64,000 nucleotides of DNA, from positions 120,589-184,588 of the forward strand of contig NZ_MKUD01000003.1 of NCBI RefSeq assembly GCF_001898575.1. The letters are read 5' to 3'. The translations under genes and the position numbers were made by a program. The number at the start of each line of letters is the position of its first letter. Positions within the stretch are counted from its first letter, which is position 1. The notes below the pieces were generated by a model, which saw only the letters and a program-made list of their open reading frames with translations, had not been told where the DNA came from and ran no database searches. Below are positions 8,395 through 16,883 of the stretch, piece by piece. This DNA is from Spirosoma sp. 48-14. GTDB taxonomy: Bacteria > Bacteroidota > Bacteroidia > Cytophagales > Spirosomataceae.

Positions 8395-9183
8395 ATGTCA
8401 ACTCATCTATTATTCTTAATGAGCAGCTTCCTGCTAACCCTGTTTACCGTCAAACAGGATGTTCCTCCCCGGCTCCAGATTTTTCTGCTCATCGGTCAAT
8501 CAAACATGGCAGGTCGAGGTGACCTTGATGCCGAATCGAAGCAAACTAATCCCCGAATATGGATGCTCGACAAAGCACTAAACTGGATACCTGCCCAAGA
8601 CCCAATGCATTTCGATAAACCCGATATTGTGGGGGTAGGTCCTGGACTGAGCTTCGCCCAACGACTCGCCGATACATACCCCGACCTGAATATCGGGCTG
8701 GTTCCCTGCGCCGTTGGTGGTTCGGGCATCAATGTCTGGAAACCAGGGGCCTATTATGAACCTACCAAATCGCATCCGTACGATGACATGCTGATTCGGG
8801 CCAAAAAAGCCCTCGAAAATGGGGAGCTGGCCGGTTTTATCTGGCACCAGGGCGAGTCAGATTCCGACCCGGAAAAAGCGCTTGAGTACGAAGAAAAACT
8901 TACCGAACTGGTTCAACGATTACGAAAAGACCTCAATGCCCCCAATGCGCCTTTCGTAGCTGGAACCCTGGGTGATTTTGTCGTGAACCGTAACCCGGAT
9001 GCCAAGACGGTTAATGAAGCCATTATGGCAGCGACCAAACAGCTTCCCAATGCCTATTATGTGCTTTCGGCAGGCCTGTCCGACAAAGGAGACGCCACCC
9101 ATTTCGATACCGAATCGGCCCGCATTCTTGGCCGTCGCTATGCTGATATTTTTATTCAGAAGAAATTATTGAAGACCAAATAA
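8395..9183 (+). CDS. SGNH carbohydrate esterase, sialate O-acetylesterase (SASA) type
   Basis: A 262-residue exported hydrolase (hydrophobic N-terminus, residues 5-19). The family blocks are in order: nucleophile Ser36 in LLIGQSNMAGRG, the GVGPGLSFA block (about 81-89), oxyanion GGSG (about 113-116), IWHQGESDS (about 149-157) and the terminal Asp/His pair in GDATHFD (about 235-241). This matches the SASA/CE6 domain, which removes O-acetyl groups from sugars or polysaccharides. The true substrate is not known. It precedes transporters and a glycosidase on the same strand, consistent with carbohydrate scavenging. Confidence 0.9.
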   Translation: MSTHLLFLMSSFLLTLFTVKQDVPPRLQIFLLIGQSNMAGRGDLDAESKQTNPRIWMLDKALNWIPAQDPMHFDKPDIVGVGPGLSFAQRLADTYPDLNIGLVPCAVGGSGINVWKPGAYYEPTKSHPYDDMLIRAKKALENGELAGFIWHQGESDSDPEKALEYEEKLTELVQRLRKDLNAPNAPFVAGTLGDFVVNRNPDAKTVNEAIMAATKQLPNAYYVLSAGLSDKGDATHFDTESARILGRRYADIFIQKKLLKTK

Positions 9184-9254
9184 AGCCTAATCTTCTTTGG
9201 TCATTTTGTAATATTGCAGAATTGTTTCGCTCCCTTAACCTCTGATACTGCCGC

Positions 9255-10523
9255 ATGGCCGTTCCCACTGTTTCCTCCAAATCTCAATCATCTACGGTTG
9301 GGCTGTTCAGCCTGCCGGTTATTGTCGCTGCGCTAGGCTACTTTGTCGATATTTATGACCTCCTGTTGTTCGGCATCGTTCGCGTTCCCAGCCTGAAAGA
9401 CCTTGGCCTCGCCCCCGATCAAATATCAAGTGTTGGGGCTACTATTCTGAACTGGCAGATGGGCGGTCTACTTCTGGGGGGAATTCTCTGGGGTGTTCTG
9501 GGCGATAAACGCGGGCGGCTTTCGGTATTATTTGGCTCCATCATTACGTATTCCATTGCCAACCTTGCCTGTGGGTTTATAAAGCACATCACCTTCATGG
9601 ACCCTATCACTTACTACGCGCTCATGCGTTTTATTGCAGGCATTGGGTTGGCCGGTGAATTGGGCGCGGGGATTACGCTTGTTAGTGAAGTGTTGCCGAA
9701 AGAAAAACGGGCCATTGGTACATCACTGGTAGCAGGTATCGGGCTGTTCGGCGCTGTAGTCGCGTATTTCACGGTCAAACTTTTCGACTGGCAAATGGCC
9801 TTTTTTGTTGGCGGAGGTCTGGGCTTTGGCCTGCTACTGTTACGGGTAGGTGTGGTTGAGTCAGGAATGTTTAAAGACGTTTCGGACCAAAAGCATGTAA
9901 GCCGGGGCGATTTTCTTTCTTTTTTCACCAACTGGGATCGATTGAAGCGCTACCTCAAATGCATTGGCATCGGTTTACCCACCTGGTTTGTCATTGGCAT
10001 TCTGGCTACGTTCAGCAACGAGTTTGGCAAAGCACTGGGCATCGGCGAAGAGATTCAGCCGGGTTTAGCCATTATGTGGTGTTATGTAGGCCTGGCCGTG
10101 GGGGACCTGGCCAGTGGGTTTATCAGCCAGGCGATGGCATCGCGCAAGAAGGCGGTTACACTGCTTATGATCATTTCGCTCATATTCGGCTTAATCTACT
10201 TATACACAGGCATTAAAAGTGCCGCAGCTCTGTACGGATTATGTCTGGCCATGGGCTTTGGCATTGGTTACTGGGCCATGTTTGTCACCATTGGAGCCGA
10301 GCAATTCGGTACGAACCTCCGGGCCACAGCCGCCACGACGGTTCCCAATATGGTACGGGGTATGGTTATCCTGATGACGAGCCTGTACGGCGATCTGAAA
10401 CCCTCACTGGGCGTTATCGATGCGGGAGCGGTTGTGGGGCTCATTGCGTTTGCCCTCGGTTTCTACTCCATCCTGACCATACCCGAAACTCACGGTAAGG
10501 ATTTGAATTATCTGGAAGAATAA
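9255..10523 (+). CDS. MFS transporter, first of a tandem paralogous pair
   Basis: A 422-residue major facilitator with twelve hydrophobic segments. It carries the MFS signature between helices 2 and 3 (GVLGDKRGRLSVLFG, about residues 77-91) and an acidic helix 1 (YFVDIYDLLLFG). It belongs to a group resembling metabolite:H+ symporters. Substrate specificity cannot be read. The next gene is an obvious paralogue over its whole length, sharing for example PTWF(V/I)(V/I)GILATF and ETHGKDL/ETFGKDL near the C-terminus. The two are separated by a 93-base polypurine/polypyrimidine spacer. Confidence 0.9.
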   Translation: MAVPTVSSKSQSSTVGLFSLPVIVAALGYFVDIYDLLLFGIVRVPSLKDLGLAPDQISSVGATILNWQMGGLLLGGILWGVLGDKRGRLSVLFGSIITYSIANLACGFIKHITFMDPITYYALMRFIAGIGLAGELGAGITLVSEVLPKEKRAIGTSLVAGIGLFGAVVAYFTVKLFDWQMAFFVGGGLGFGLLLLRVGVVESGMFKDVSDQKHVSRGDFLSFFTNWDRLKRYLKCIGIGLPTWFVIGILATFSNEFGKALGIGEEIQPGLAIMWCYVGLAVGDLASGFISQAMASRKKAVTLLMIISLIFGLIYLYTGIKSAAALYGLCLAMGFGIGYWAMFVTIGAEQFGTNLRATAATTVPNMVRGMVILMTSLYGDLKPSLGVIDAGAVVGLIAFALGFYSILTIPETHGKDLNYLEE

Positions 10524-10616
10524 CAAAAGAAGGAGAAAAGGTCGGAAGGGAGGAAAGGTTATTTTTACCCTCCCCTTCTCCCTTCTTGCCTTCTCCTTTC
10601 GTCCCTTCTCCTTTTC
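10524..10616. repeat. Imperfect polypurine/polypyrimidine inverted repeat between the two MFS genes
   Basis: The whole spacer is a purine-rich half (about 10524-10560, repeated GAAGGAGAAAAGG-like units) followed by a pyrimidine-rich half (about 10567-10615) that pairs with it imperfectly with several bulges. It ends directly at the ATG of the second MFS gene. It could act as a mRNA stem separating the two genes or as a degenerate copy of the intergenic hairpins seen elsewhere in the window. Confidence 0.7.
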
Positions 10617-11864
10617 ATGCATACCCTCTCTCCTACGTCCCCTCGTACGTCGTTACGCCCCTTGTTTACCTTACCCGTCATTGTGTCGGCCCTGGGTTTT
10701 TTTGTGGATGTATACGACCTGCTTATTTTCAGCATTATTCGTGTTCCCAGCCTGCAATCGTTCGGCTTGTCGGACGCAGAGGTGTCGAAGGCTGGAACGT
10801 TTATCATCAATTTTCAACAGGCCGGGCTGTTGATTGGCGGGTTTCTGTGGGGTGTCTGGGGCGATAAACGCGGGCGGATGTCGGTGCTTTTCGGTAGTAT
10901 TCTCACCTATTCACTGACCAACATTGCCTGTGGTTTTGTGCAGGATGTGAACACCTATGCCCTGTTGAGGTTTCTGGCTGGCGTCGGGCTTTCGGGCGAA
11001 ATTGGTGCCGCGATGGTACTCATCTCCGAAATTCTGCCGAAAGAAATTCGGAGTTATGGGTCAGCTATGGTGGCAGGCATCGGCTATCTGGGGGCAGGGC
11101 TGGCCTATATGACCGTCGAATATTTCAGCTGGCGAACGGCCTACTGGGTCGGGGGCGGCATGGGCCTGACGTTACTGCTGCTTCGGGTTAGCGTATTCGA
11201 ATCGGGGCTTTTCAGCCGCATGAAAACCGAACACAAAGGGGTTAGCCGGGGCAATTTTCTGGTGTTTTTCAAAACCCGAAAACAAGCCATCAAATACTTC
11301 CGCTGCGTTACGGTCGGTATGCCTACCTGGTTTATTGTAGGTATACTAGCAACGTTCGCCAACGAGTTTGGGCAGGCACTTGGTATTGCCGACATTGTAA
11401 AGCCGGGTCGCTGTGTGATGCTGGTTTATGTGGGGCTGGCCGGGGGCGACTTGCTCAGTGGTCCATTGAGTCAGTGGTTACGGTCACGGATCAAGGCGAT
11501 AACGGGTCTACTCGTCTTCAGCGCCCTATTGAGTGGAATTTATCTGTTTGGGGGCATCAAAACGGCCGAAGGACTTTACACGATTTGTCTGCTGGCCGGT
11601 TTCTGCACGGGTTACATTGCTATGTATCTAACCATGGTGGCCGAATTGTATGGAACCAATCTTCGGAATACGGCCACCACATCGGTACCAAGCGTGGTAC
11701 GCGGCACCCTGATCCTGATGACCCTGTCGTTTCAGGCCTTAAAACCAACGGCGGGGGCTTTAGTAGCTGCCGGTATCCTGGCGGTAGTTGTCTATGGCCT
11801 GGCTTTCTGGTCGCTTAGCCAGATGGACGAAACCTTCGGTAAAGACCTGGACTTTGTCGATTAG
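10617..11864 (+). CDS. MFS transporter, second of a tandem paralogous pair
   Basis: A 415-residue major facilitator with twelve hydrophobic segments, paralogous to the gene just upstream. Shared landmarks are FFVDVYDLLIFSIIRVPSL (helix 1), GVWGDKRGRMSVLFG (helix 2-3 loop) and the ending ETFGKDLDFVD. The duplication is old enough that many positions differ, so the two proteins may take up different substrates. A substrate is not assigned. Being downstream of a SASA esterase and upstream of a GH20-like enzyme suggests a sugar or sugar acid, which is only inference. Confidence 0.9.
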   Translation: MHTLSPTSPRTSLRPLFTLPVIVSALGFFVDVYDLLIFSIIRVPSLQSFGLSDAEVSKAGTFIINFQQAGLLIGGFLWGVWGDKRGRMSVLFGSILTYSLTNIACGFVQDVNTYALLRFLAGVGLSGEIGAAMVLISEILPKEIRSYGSAMVAGIGYLGAGLAYMTVEYFSWRTAYWVGGGMGLTLLLLRVSVFESGLFSRMKTEHKGVSRGNFLVFFKTRKQAIKYFRCVTVGMPTWFIVGILATFANEFGQALGIADIVKPGRCVMLVYVGLAGGDLLSGPLSQWLRSRIKAITGLLVFSALLSGIYLFGGIKTAEGLYTICLLAGFCTGYIAMYLTMVAELYGTNLRNTATTSVPSVVRGTLILMTLSFQALKPTAGALVAAGILAVVVYGLAFWSLSQMDETFGKDLDFVD

Positions 11865-11978
11865 TTTCTGCCGTTTATCATCCATTTTGACCGTTTTTCC
11901 CGAACAACAGCGGTTCATTTTTGCGTAACCATCATTGGGTTGACAGCTAAAGGTTCTCTAACAATCCTGATCAACTCA

Positions 11979-12389
11979 ATGAAAACGTCCATCAAACTCC
12001 TTTCCAGCGCCTTACTTCTGGCCCTTTCCGTATCCGTTGCTACGCCAGCCCTGGCAATCGATGATCACACGAATGCAAAAGCCTTTACGGCCGTTATGTT
12101 CCCGGCCGCCGATGCGTCCAAGCTGTGGTTATGCCTTGAAAAATACCAGTCAGATAATAAAGTCCATCTTGAATTAGTCAACGAACGGGGTGATATTGTA
12201 TTCGATGAAATTGTAGTCGGAAAGAACAACAAGCGTAATACGTTTCGCCAGCAGTTCGATATGAGCCAGCTTACCGATGGGGCCTATACTTTCCGGATTT
12301 CGGCAGGTTCACAAACGGAAGAGTTCTCGTTCAAACTGGCTACCCCTTCTGTGGAGTCTTCCCCCAGCCGACTGGTTGCCATTAAATAA
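11979..12389 (+). CDS. Small exported protein of unknown function
   Basis: A 136-residue protein. The frame is open 13 codons upstream, but ATG 11979 starts a standard signal peptide (LLSSALLLALSVSVATPALA, ending near residue 26). The mature part is about 110 residues and looks like a single beta-sandwich module: FTAVMFPAADASKLWLCLEKY, then a LVNERGDIVFDEIV strand pair and DGAYTFRI near the end. This last block resembles the C-terminal beta-sandwich modules of Bacteroidota surface proteins. One Cys is present. It is followed by a terminator, so it is probably expressed alone. Confidence 0.7.
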   Translation: MKTSIKLLSSALLLALSVSVATPALAIDDHTNAKAFTAVMFPAADASKLWLCLEKYQSDNKVHLELVNERGDIVFDEIVVGKNNKRNTFRQQFDMSQLTDGAYTFRISAGSQTEEFSFKLATPSVESSPSRLVAIK

Positions 12390-12428
12390 CGCTGCGTTAC
12401 GTCTCAATACTACCTGATTTACCCGCAC

Positions 12429-12458
12429 ACCCCTGGCTTCGGCTGGGGGTATTTTTTT
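12429..12458 (+). terminator. Rho-independent terminator
   Basis: A GC-rich stem (12429-12437 with 12442-12450, TTCG tetraloop, two wobble pairs) is followed immediately by a run of seven T. It lies about 40 bases after the stop of the small exported-protein gene. Confidence 0.75.
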
Positions 12459-12585
12459 GATGAAGGCAATCTCCATTAATTAGAGGAACGACACTTCAGA
12501 AGGAATGAACCAATTAGCTGAACGGTATTTTCGAACATAAACGTGCTTTAATCAGGTAGTCTTCTCCTTACGAAAGTCCATTCCG

Positions 12586-13695
12586 ATGGTCCGAATCAAC
12601 CTGCTGCTTTGCCTGTTTTTTTTAGCCGTGGTTCCCGTTCTTGCCCAAACGAAGCTGGATAGTTTGTTGCCCGTTCGTGGGTTTTGCATAGCGGCTCCTC
12701 TCCCCAAACAACTCGATGCGTTTATTCAGTTTATCAACGACGAATTGGCGACCCGGCAGGTCAATACCCTGATTCTTCGGGTCGATTACAACTATCAGTT
12801 CGACTCTCACCCTGAACTACGCGACAGCATTGCCCTGTCGAGACGGGAAGTAAAAAAGCTGGTGAAAGCCTGTCAGAAGCACAACATTCGGCTTATTCCG
12901 CAAATTAATCTGCTGGGGCATCAATCCTGGGCTAGTAAAGTCGGCAATCTGCTACGCGTTTACCCCGACTTCGATGAAACGCCCAGCGTAAAAATGCCTG
13001 AAAAGTATGTATGGCCCAACGAGGATGGGTTGTACTGCAAAAGCTATTGCCCCTTGCATCCGGGCGTTCATGCCGTCGTCTTTGATCTGGTCGATGAAAT
13101 CTGCGATGTGTTCGAAGCCGATGCATTCCATGCCGGTCTGGACGAGGTCTTTTACATTGGTCACGACAAATGTCCACGCTGTTCCGGGCGTGATAAAGCG
13201 GAACTATTCGCTGGCGAAGTGACCCAGATACGTAATCACCTGGCACTAAAAAATCGGAAACTCTGGATGTGGGGCGACCGACTGATCGACGGCAAAACTA
13301 CGGGTATCGGTATGTGGGAAGGTAGTTTTAATAACACGTACCGCGCCATTGACCTGATTCCTAAAGATGTGATGATTTGCGACTGGCACTACGAACGGCC
13401 CGATCAGACGGCTGTTTATTTCGCAACAAAAGGATTGAGCGTGATCACTTGCCCCTGGCGCAAACCCGGTTTTGCCGTTACTCAAACGCAGGATATGGTC
13501 CGGTTTCGAAAATCTGTAACGCCTATCATGAAAGAACGATTCCAGGGGATGATGCAAACAATCTGGTCGGGAACCGGGCCATTTCTGGACGAATTTTACG
13601 GTAAAAAATTGTCGGACGAAGCAGGCGAAAATACTCCTTCCAACTGCTTCAAAGCGATGTATGACGAGATAGGAAAGTTAGGCGCTACAAATTAA
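12586..13695 (+). CDS. GH20-like glycoside hydrolase (beta-N-acetylhexosaminidase type)
   Basis: A 369-residue protein with a signal peptide (residues 1-20, ending VLAQ) and a TIM-barrel region. The key signature is the acid/base pair Asp186-Glu187 in FHAGLDEVFY, matching the H-x-G-x-D-E motif of GH20 hexosaminidases. RLIPQINLLGHQSW (about 102-115) fits the preceding barrel strand. A CPRC pair close to residues 196-199 is unusual and may bind metal or form a disulfide. The protein is shorter than classical GH20 enzymes because the N-terminal GH20b domain is missing. It is 11 bases upstream of the DUF5009 gene, a probable operon. Confidence 0.8.
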   Translation: MVRINLLLCLFFLAVVPVLAQTKLDSLLPVRGFCIAAPLPKQLDAFIQFINDELATRQVNTLILRVDYNYQFDSHPELRDSIALSRREVKKLVKACQKHNIRLIPQINLLGHQSWASKVGNLLRVYPDFDETPSVKMPEKYVWPNEDGLYCKSYCPLHPGVHAVVFDLVDEICDVFEADAFHAGLDEVFYIGHDKCPRCSGRDKAELFAGEVTQIRNHLALKNRKLWMWGDRLIDGKTTGIGMWEGSFNNTYRAIDLIPKDVMICDWHYERPDQTAVYFATKGLSVITCPWRKPGFAVTQTQDMVRFRKSVTPIMKERFQGMMQTIWSGTGPFLDEFYGKKLSDEAGENTPSNCFKAMYDEIGKLGATN

Positions 13696-13706
13696 ATCGT
13701 ATAATA

Positions 13707-14933
13707 ATGGTATCCGTTCAATCCTCACCGAACCGCACTAGTCAGGCGGTAAAACGTGTATTTTCGATTGATGTATTCAGGGCTTTGACCATGCTGACCA
13801 TGATTTTTGTCAATGACTTAGGGACTTTATCGGGCATTCCGGTCTGGCTTGAGCATGCGCACCGGGATCAGGACTTTCTGGGGTTTGCCGATACCGTTTT
13901 CCCCTGCTTTCTGGTCATTGTTGGGATGTCGATTCCGTTCGCGATCCAACACCGACTTGCCAAAGGGGATTCGTCTATACAGCTCCTCCAACACATCGTA
14001 CTCCGGTCGATCGCTCTGCTTGTCATGGGCGTATTCATTGTCAATTTGCCCGATCTGAATGAACAGGCTACGGGTATGCGGTCGGCCTGGTTTCAGATTC
14101 TGATGGTCATTGGCTTCTTTCTGATCTGGAATCAATATCCTAAACGAGCGGGTACGGCAAACACATTGTTTATGGGCTTGCAAGCATTGGGAATTGGCAT
14201 TCTGATCTACCTGGCCGCCAAGTTCAAAGGGGGCGACGCTACGCACGTGACGGGTATGACACCCCAATGGTGGGGCATTTTAGGGCTAATCGGCTGGACG
14301 TACCTCACCTGTGCTACACTCTATCTGTTCCTCCACAAAAAGCCTGTTCTACTGGTCATCTGTGGGCTGTTTTTTACACTACTGAACATAGCTGGTCATG
14401 CAGGCTGGTTGCATGCACTTTGGCCCAGTGGCCCACGCACCTGGATTCCCGACAATGGTGCCTTCAATGTATTTGCGTTTGCGGGTATTCTGGCTACGCA
14501 TTTGCTAACGCGCTGGCAACAATCTGGTCAGGAAAAACAAGTACCTCTGGTGTTTATTGCCCTGGGTATCGTCTTGCTCGTCGCTGGTTTTCTGCTCCGA
14601 AATGCCTTTATTATCTCCAAGATTCAGGCCACACCCACCTGGATTTTCCTTTGCTGCGGCATTGCGTACATCGTCTACGCTGGTGTTTACTGGCTGGTCG
14701 ACCTGCGCCAGAAAGCCCACTGGTTCGACTTTATCAAACCCGCCGGAACCAGTACGTTAACCTGCTATCTGATTCCGTATGTGTATTACAGCGTGGCGGC
14801 ACTATCTGGCCTCTCGCTACCGGCTGTACTGACAACCGGACTAATTGGTTTAGTTAAATCCTTACTGTTTGCCTTGCTGATTATCGGTATTACGGCTGTT
14901 ATGGGCAGGTTATCGATCAAGCTTAAATTGTAA
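13707..14933 (+). CDS. DUF5009 / HGSNAT-like acyltransferase membrane protein
   Basis: A 408-residue polytopic protein with about ten to eleven hydrophobic segments. The opening RVFSIDVFRALTMLTMIFVN (residues 17-36) and the DTVFPCFLVIVGMSIPFAI block (about 57-75) identify the family of heparan-alpha-glucosaminide N-acetyltransferase-like proteins (COG4299/DUF5009). The characterised animal enzyme moves an acetyl group across a membrane onto terminal glucosamine. The bacterial members are uncharacterised. Its coupling to a GH20-like hexosaminidase gene 11 bases upstream fits an amino-sugar role, by inference. It is followed by an intergenic inverted repeat. Confidence 0.85.
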   Translation: MVSVQSSPNRTSQAVKRVFSIDVFRALTMLTMIFVNDLGTLSGIPVWLEHAHRDQDFLGFADTVFPCFLVIVGMSIPFAIQHRLAKGDSSIQLLQHIVLRSIALLVMGVFIVNLPDLNEQATGMRSAWFQILMVIGFFLIWNQYPKRAGTANTLFMGLQALGIGILIYLAAKFKGGDATHVTGMTPQWWGILGLIGWTYLTCATLYLFLHKKPVLLVICGLFFTLLNIAGHAGWLHALWPSGPRTWIPDNGAFNVFAFAGILATHLLTRWQQSGQEKQVPLVFIALGIVLLVAGFLLRNAFIISKIQATPTWIFLCCGIAYIVYAGVYWLVDLRQKAHWFDFIKPAGTSTLTCYLIPYVYYSVAALSGLSLPAVLTTGLIGLVKSLLFALLIIGITAVMGRLSIKLKL

Positions 14934-14944
14934 AGAAGTTATAT

Positions 14945-15010
14945 GAACCGCCAGGACGCCAGGTCTCAAAACGTATCTAACTACCTTGCGTCTTCGCGTC
15001 CTCGCGGTTC
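14945..15010. repeat. Intergenic inverted repeat of the GAACCGC..GGACGC family (copy 1)
   Basis: The left part (14945-14963) and right part (14992-15010) pair at most positions as reverse complements; both read outward as GAACCGC-N-AGGACGC-N-A. The same sequence family forms a perfect 30-bp stem at 31781-31852. The element lies between convergent genes (DUF5009 and the YciI-like gene), where it could terminate both. Confidence 0.8.
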
Positions 15011-15027
15011 TATTCGAATCTTACTCA

Positions 15028-15372
15028 TTACATTGTTTCCCGAATCTCGACGAAACCGTCGGTATCCAGCACAGGGCAGGTTTTCATGAGTGCCGTAACG
15101 TCGTCAAGGCTGGCTGCCTGTAGCAACATATAACCACCGACAATTTCCAGCTCATCGACCCGGTAAGGACCATCTGTTACCTGTGGGTCATCAGCCGTTG
15201 GGCGAACCACCCGCCCCGACAGTGTTAACGCCTGACCGCTCAGCCAATGCCCGTTGGTAATAAGCCCTTCTATCCAGGATTTCATGGCAAGCTGATGCAG
15301 TTGAATGTCCTCGGCGGGTGGAATACTCATTCGACCGTCGGGTTCGCGGACCAAAACGAGGTATGTTTTCAT
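15028..15372 (-). CDS. YciI-like (DGPF-type) protein
   Basis: A 114-residue cytosolic protein of the YCII-related fold. Visible traits are the short N-terminal strand MKTYLVLVREP, the PRPTADDPQVTDGPY-like turn (about residues 55-69) and the C-terminal GGYMLLQAASLDDV...CPVLDTDGFVEIRE block that defines the small DGPF/YCII proteins. Members often sit next to ECF sigma factors or SnoaL-like genes. No reaction is established for this subgroup. It is four bases downstream of the SnoaL-like gene, hence the same operon. Confidence 0.85.
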   Translation of the reverse strand: MKTYLVLVREPDGRMSIPPAEDIQLHQLAMKSWIEGLITNGHWLSGQALTLSGRVVRPTADDPQVTDGPYRVDELEIVGGYMLLQAASLDDVTALMKTCPVLDTDGFVEIRETM

Positions 15373-15376
15373 AGTC

Positions 15377-15796
15377 TCACTCCTGATTAAGTTGCTTTAG
15401 AACGGCATATGTATCACGAATACCCCAGTGCTCAATGTATTGACCGTCGCGCAATCGTACGATGTCGATTATAGGAAAGACAATAGATTTTCCGGTAGCA
15501 GGAATCCCCATAAACAGACCGGAATGGGTAGCGTGAAAGGCTTTGCGGGTCACCACCTTATCACCTTCGGCAATCTGATCATAAATCGTAACGCGCAGAT
15601 CGGGGAAAGCAGGGCGTATTACGTCGAGGATAAACTGTACCATGCCCTCCCGACCTTTGGGCATACCGGCAGGGGCCGTATGGTTAATAAAATCGGAGGC
15701 AATTAATTCGTCAAAGGCTTCGAGTCGCCCCTGCTCAATAGCCTCCTTGTTGAAACGGGTAACGATCTGTTTATTGAATTCTGTCTCTGCGTTCAT
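15377..15796 (-). CDS. SnoaL-like ester cyclase family protein
   Basis: A 139-residue single-domain protein of the NTF2/SnoaL-like fold. The pattern DELIASDFINHTAPAGMPKG (about residues 28-47), the strand DLRVTIYDQIAEGDKVVTR (about 66-84), then GLFMGIPATGKSI and the closing IEHWGIRDTYAVLKQL are the hallmarks of the ester cyclase/polyketide cyclase-like family. Most members outside antibiotic clusters have no known substrate. It lies between an AraC regulator (51 bases upstream) and the YciI-like gene (four bases downstream), forming a small operon. Confidence 0.88.
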   Translation of the reverse strand: MNAETEFNKQIVTRFNKEAIEQGRLEAFDELIASDFINHTAPAGMPKGREGMVQFILDVIRPAFPDLRVTIYDQIAEGDKVVTRKAFHATHSGLFMGIPATGKSIVFPIIDIVRLRDGQYIEHWGIRDTYAVLKQLNQE

Positions 15797-15847
15797 ACCG
15801 CAAAGCTACAGCTCTATCGAACGGCTATCATTGACCGTTTGTCGGTT

Positions 15848-16741
15848 TCACGTGTACATTTCGCGGATGTCAGTCCGGAACGCGGTCGGTGTATCGCCCG
15901 TCAATCGCTTGAAGAACCGATGGAAGTAAGCCGCATCGTCAAAACCCAGTTGCCAGGCAATCTCTTTGGCCGATAGGTCAGTATGCAACAGCAATCGTTT
16001 GGCTTCCAGCACCAGCCGCTCGTGAATGTGTTCAATGGGCGTTTTACCGCTCTGCTGCTTGATGCGGTCGTTCAGGTGCCCCGGTGACAGATGGAGCAGT
16101 TCCGCATAATCGGCCACCTGATGGAGTGTAGCATAATTTTCTTCAATATACGCCCGAAACTGTTTCAGCAAGCCCCGATCGGCCAAGCTCCCCATTGCCT
16201 GAACCTGTTCGGTATATAGGCGACTTACATAAATCAACAAAATGCTGACGTAGGATTGCAGCATTTTGCTTCGCCAGTTTTGGTCGGTGTTAAACTCAGC
16301 CAGAATTTTCGGTAGCAGGTCTTCCAGAAACTGTACATGCTCAGGTTTTAACGTCAGTTCGTGGGCATTGTCGGGGTTTTGAATAATGGGCAATTGCCGT
16401 AACGATCGGTTTTCGTCCAGTTGGAGATACTCTTCCGTAAACGACAGCATAATTCCTTCCAGCGGTTCGGTTTTTTCCTTCACCTGTACCTGCTGCGGCA
16501 ACGAAAAATAGAAAGTATTCGGCCGTAAGGTGTAAGGCGAAAAATCGACCCAGTGGCGACTGCTTCCATTACGCACGAAGCACAGGAAATAATAGTCTTT
16601 CCGATGCGGAATCAGAAAGTTGGATCGATGCCGCCGGAATTCCCCGTTCGATTCGACCACTTCGAATATCGTACTCCCCAGACTACTGCTTTGCTGAAGC
16701 GAATAAATTGGAATGGCCCTGTCTTTTTCCGGAGCAATCAT
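15848..16741 (-). CDS. AraC-family transcriptional regulator
   Basis: A 297-residue protein with an N-terminal cupin-like sensor part (about residues 10-160, with the FEVVESNGEF..H..H pattern followed by YYFLCFVRNG) and a C-terminal double helix-turn-helix domain (about 195-295). The DNA-binding part shows LLHLSPGHLNDRIKQQSGKTP, an A-WQLGFDDAAYFHRFFKRLTGDTPTAFR recognition block typical of AraC/XylS proteins. The effector is unknown. It heads the operon with SnoaL-like and YciI-like genes and probably controls it, or a more distant target. Confidence 0.92.
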   Translation of the reverse strand: MIAPEKDRAIPIYSLQQSSSLGSTIFEVVESNGEFRRHRSNFLIPHRKDYYFLCFVRNGSSRHWVDFSPYTLRPNTFYFSLPQQVQVKEKTEPLEGIMLSFTEEYLQLDENRSLRQLPIIQNPDNAHELTLKPEHVQFLEDLLPKILAEFNTDQNWRSKMLQSYVSILLIYVSRLYTEQVQAMGSLADRGLLKQFRAYIEENYATLHQVADYAELLHLSPGHLNDRIKQQSGKTPIEHIHERLVLEAKRLLLHTDLSAKEIAWQLGFDDAAYFHRFFKRLTGDTPTAFRTDIREMYT

Positions 16742-16883
16742 GGTGTAAGTAGTTAAGGTGTATTGTGTTCAGAACGGTTACCAGATGGCACTCTTACATC
16801 AAGTCGATAATGGCGGGGCAAGTTCTTCCGGTCAGCCACCTGCCTCATCTACGCGATTTACAAACGTTATAAATCCTCTCATT

